Position numbers and translations under genes: made by a program | Assembly (NCBI GenBank): GCA_007844125.1 | Contig: CM017568.1 | Span: forward strand, 3,568,547-3,632,546 | Reading direction: 5' to 3' | Origin: Sinonovacula constricta | Taxonomy: Eukaryota > Mollusca > Bivalvia > Cardiida > Solecurtidae | Length of the DNA: 64,000 nucleotides | The notes under the pieces: generated by a model | Seen by the model: the letters and a program-made list of their open reading frames with translations, nothing else | Told to the model about the DNA's origin: nothing | The model's database searches: none | Shown here: piece by piece, positions 61,501 to 64,000 of the stretch | Numbering within the stretch: the stretch's first letter is position 1 | Layout of the letters: every line of letters begins with the position of its first letter

Positions 61501-64000
61501 AGTTCACTGTGTGACCCTGCATTTAGTTTAAACAGGCTGGGCATACGTATGTTACATTTGATGATTCTACTAGGACGTTTACTGTGTGACCCTGCCTTTA
61601 GTTTAAACAGGCTAGGCATACGTATGTTACTTTTGATGATTCTACTAGGAAGTTCACTGTGTGACCCTGCATTTAGTTTAAACAGGCTGGGCATACGTAT
61701 GTAACATTTAATGATTCTACTAGGACGTTCACTGTGTGACTCTGCCTTTAGTTTAAACAGGCTAGGCATACGTATGTTACTTTTGATGATTCAACTAGGA
61801 CGTTCACTGTGTGACCCTGCATTTAGTTTAAACAGGCTGGGCATACGTATGTAACATTTAATGATTCTACTAGGACGTTCACTGTGTGACTCTGCCTTTA
61901 GTTTAAACAGGCTAGGCATACGTATGTTACATTTGATGATTCTACTAGGAAGTTCACTGTGTGACTCTGCATTTAGTTTAAACAGGCTGGGCATACGTAT
62001 GTTACATTTGATGCTTCTACTAGGACGTTTACTGTGTGACTCTGCATTTAGTTTAAACAGGCTGGGCATACGTATGTTACATTTGATGATTCTACTAGGA
62101 CGTTCACTGTGTGACCCTGCCTTTAGTTTAAACAGGCTAGGCATACGTATGTTACATTTGATGATTCTACTAGGACGTTCACTGTGTGACCCTGCCTTTA
62201 GTTTAAACAGGCTAGGCATACGTATGTTACATTTGATGATTCTACTAGGACGTTTACTGTGTGACTCTGCATTTAGTTTAAACAGGCTGGACATACGTAT
62301 GTTACATTTGATGATTCTACTAGGACGTTCACTGTGTGACCCTGCCTTTAGTTTAAACAGGCTGGACATACGTATGTTACATTTGATGATTCTACTAGGA
62401 CGTTCACTGTGTGACCCTACCTTTAGTTTAAACAGGCTAGGCATACGTATGTAACATTTAATGATTCTGCTAGGGAGTTCACTGTGTGACTCTGCCTTTA
62501 GTTTAAACAGGCTAGGCATACGTATGTTACATTTGATGCTTCTACTAGGACGTTCACTGTGTGACTCTGCCTTTAGTTTAAACAGGCTGGGCATACGTAT
62601 GTAAAATTTAATGATTCTGCTAGGGAGTTCACTGTGTGACTATGCCTTTAGTTTAAACAGGCTAGGTATACGTATGTTACATTTGATGCTTCTACTAGGA
62701 CGTTCACTGTGTGACCCTGCATTTAGTTTAAACAGGCTGGGCATACGTATGTTACATTTGATGCTTCTACTAGGACGTTCACTGTGTGACTCTGCCTTTA
62801 GTTTAAACAGGCTAGGCATACGTATGTTACATTTGATGATTCTACTAGGAAGTTCACTGTGTGACTCCGCCTTTAGTTTAAACAGGCTGGGCATACGTAT
62901 GTAACATTTAATGATTCTACTAGGACGTTCACTGTGTGACCCTGCATTTTGTATAAACAGGCTGGGCATACGTATGTTACTTTTGATGATTCAACTAGGA
63001 CGTTCACTGTGTGACCCTGCATTTAGTTTAAACAGGCTGGGCATACGTATGTAACATTTAATGATTCTACTAGGACGTTCACTGTGTGACTCTGCCTTTA
63101 GTTTAAACAGGCTAGGCATACGTATGTTACATTTGATGATTCTACTAGGAAGTTCACTGTGTGACTCTGCATTTAGTTTAAACAGGCTGGGCATACGTAT
63201 GTTACATTTGATGCTTCTACTAGGACGTTTACTGTGTGACTCTGCATTTAGTTTAAACAGGCTGGGCATACGTATGTTACATTTGATGATTCTACTAGGA
63301 CGTTCACTGTGTGACCCTGCCTTTAGTTTAAACAGGCTAGGCATACGTATGTTACATTTGATGATTCTACTAGGACGTTCACTGTGTGACCCTGCCTTTA
63401 GTTTAAACAGGCTAGGCATACGTATGTTACATTTGATGATTCTACTAGGACGTTTACTGTGGGACTCTGCATTTAGTTTAAACAGGCTGGACATACGTAT
63501 GTTACATTTGATGATTCTACTAGGACGTTCACTGTGTGACTCTGCCTTTAGTTTAAACAGGCTAGGCATACGTATGTTACTTTGATGATTCTACTAGGAA
63601 GTTCACTTGTGTGACCTGCATTTAGTTTAAACAGGCCTGGGCATACGTATGTACATTTAATGATTCTACTAGGAAGTTCACTGTGTGACTCTGCCTTTAG
63701 TTTAAACAGGCTAGGCATACGTATGTTACATTTGATGATTCTACCTAGGAAGTTCACTGTGTGACTCTGCATTTAGTTTAAACAGGCTGGGCATACGTAT
63801 GTTACATTTGATGCTTCTACTAGGACGTTTACTGTGTGACTCTGCATTTAGTTTAAACAGGCTGGGCATACGTATGTTACATTTGATGATTCTACTAGGA
63901 CGTTCACTGTGTGACCCTGCCTTTAGTTTTAAACAGGCTGGGCATACGTATGTTACATTTGATGATTCTACTAGGGACGTTCACTGTGTGACCCTGCCTT
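58588..64000. repeat. 75-bp satellite array, about 72 copies, runs off the window
   Basis: The unit contains TTTAGTTTAAACAGGCT, GGCATACGTATGTTAC, GATTCTACTAGGA and TTCACTGTGTGACCCTGC. It repeats every 75 bases with only point variants up to about 63580. Since 75 is a multiple of three, ORFs of 751 codons (+, 58624-60879) and 1051 codons (minus, 58614-61769) stay open. They are 25-residue repeats without conserved protein features and are not annotated as genes. Higher-order copies are visible (375-bp and 1200-bp spacing). Confidence 0.97.

Noticed and set aside
58614..61769. 1051-codon minus-strand ORF and 751-codon plus-strand ORF
   Set aside because: Both are 25-residue repeats created by the 75-bp satellite; open on both strands, no domain, no start context or splice structure.

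Overview
The window is eukaryotic, AT-rich, intron-rich DNA dominated by short interspersed and tandem repeats. Several repeat families, namely 145-146 bp internally tandem units ending in conserved flanks, tRNA-derived SINEs and a CR1/L2-like LINE, are of the kind that fill bivalve mollusc genomes. Together with the intron-rich animal genes this suggests a bivalve. I cannot name the species.

The left 35 kb is essentially one gene on the + strand, the condensin II kleisin NCAPH2. I could place 17 coding exons between 5123 and 35270, with splice phases that agree and a total of about 591 codons, close to the vertebrate protein. A CCAAT/ETS/E2F-type promoter precedes a three-codon first exon. 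Intron 1 (9 kb) is filled with transposons: a 3.7 kb element with perfect 19-bp inverted ends, two copies of a 145-bp-unit repeat, and a MITE nested in a tRNA-derived SINE. Intron 4 holds a degenerate array that repeats the exon 5 splice acceptor. Intron 9 holds a second E2F/CCAAT-type promoter and small minus-strand exon candidates, possibly a nested antisense gene. Intron 13 holds a 52/58-bp minisatellite.

From 35.3 to 44.4 kb no intact gene is visible: SINE pieces, a 41-bp minisatellite and two coding-like but broken minus-strand segments. From 47.2 to 44.4 kb on the minus strand lies a two-exon PPP1R15 (GADD34/CReP) homologue, the PP1 regulatory subunit that reverses eIF2alpha phosphorylation. 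An upstream ORF and an ATF4-type site lie 5' of it.

From 48.8 to 53.1 kb is a dead LINE on the minus strand, split by a 2.03 kb non-autonomous hAT element with an 8-bp target duplication. Around 56.8 kb is the last exon of a trypsin-like serine protease on the minus strand. From 58.6 kb to the window end runs a 75-bp satellite whose period is a multiple of three, leaving long meaningless ORFs open on both strands.

NCAPH2 (one site) and PPP1R15 (two sites) each read as if one extra base were present. Residual assembly indels are the simplest explanation, and the right-hand satellite end also carries clustered one-base indels.
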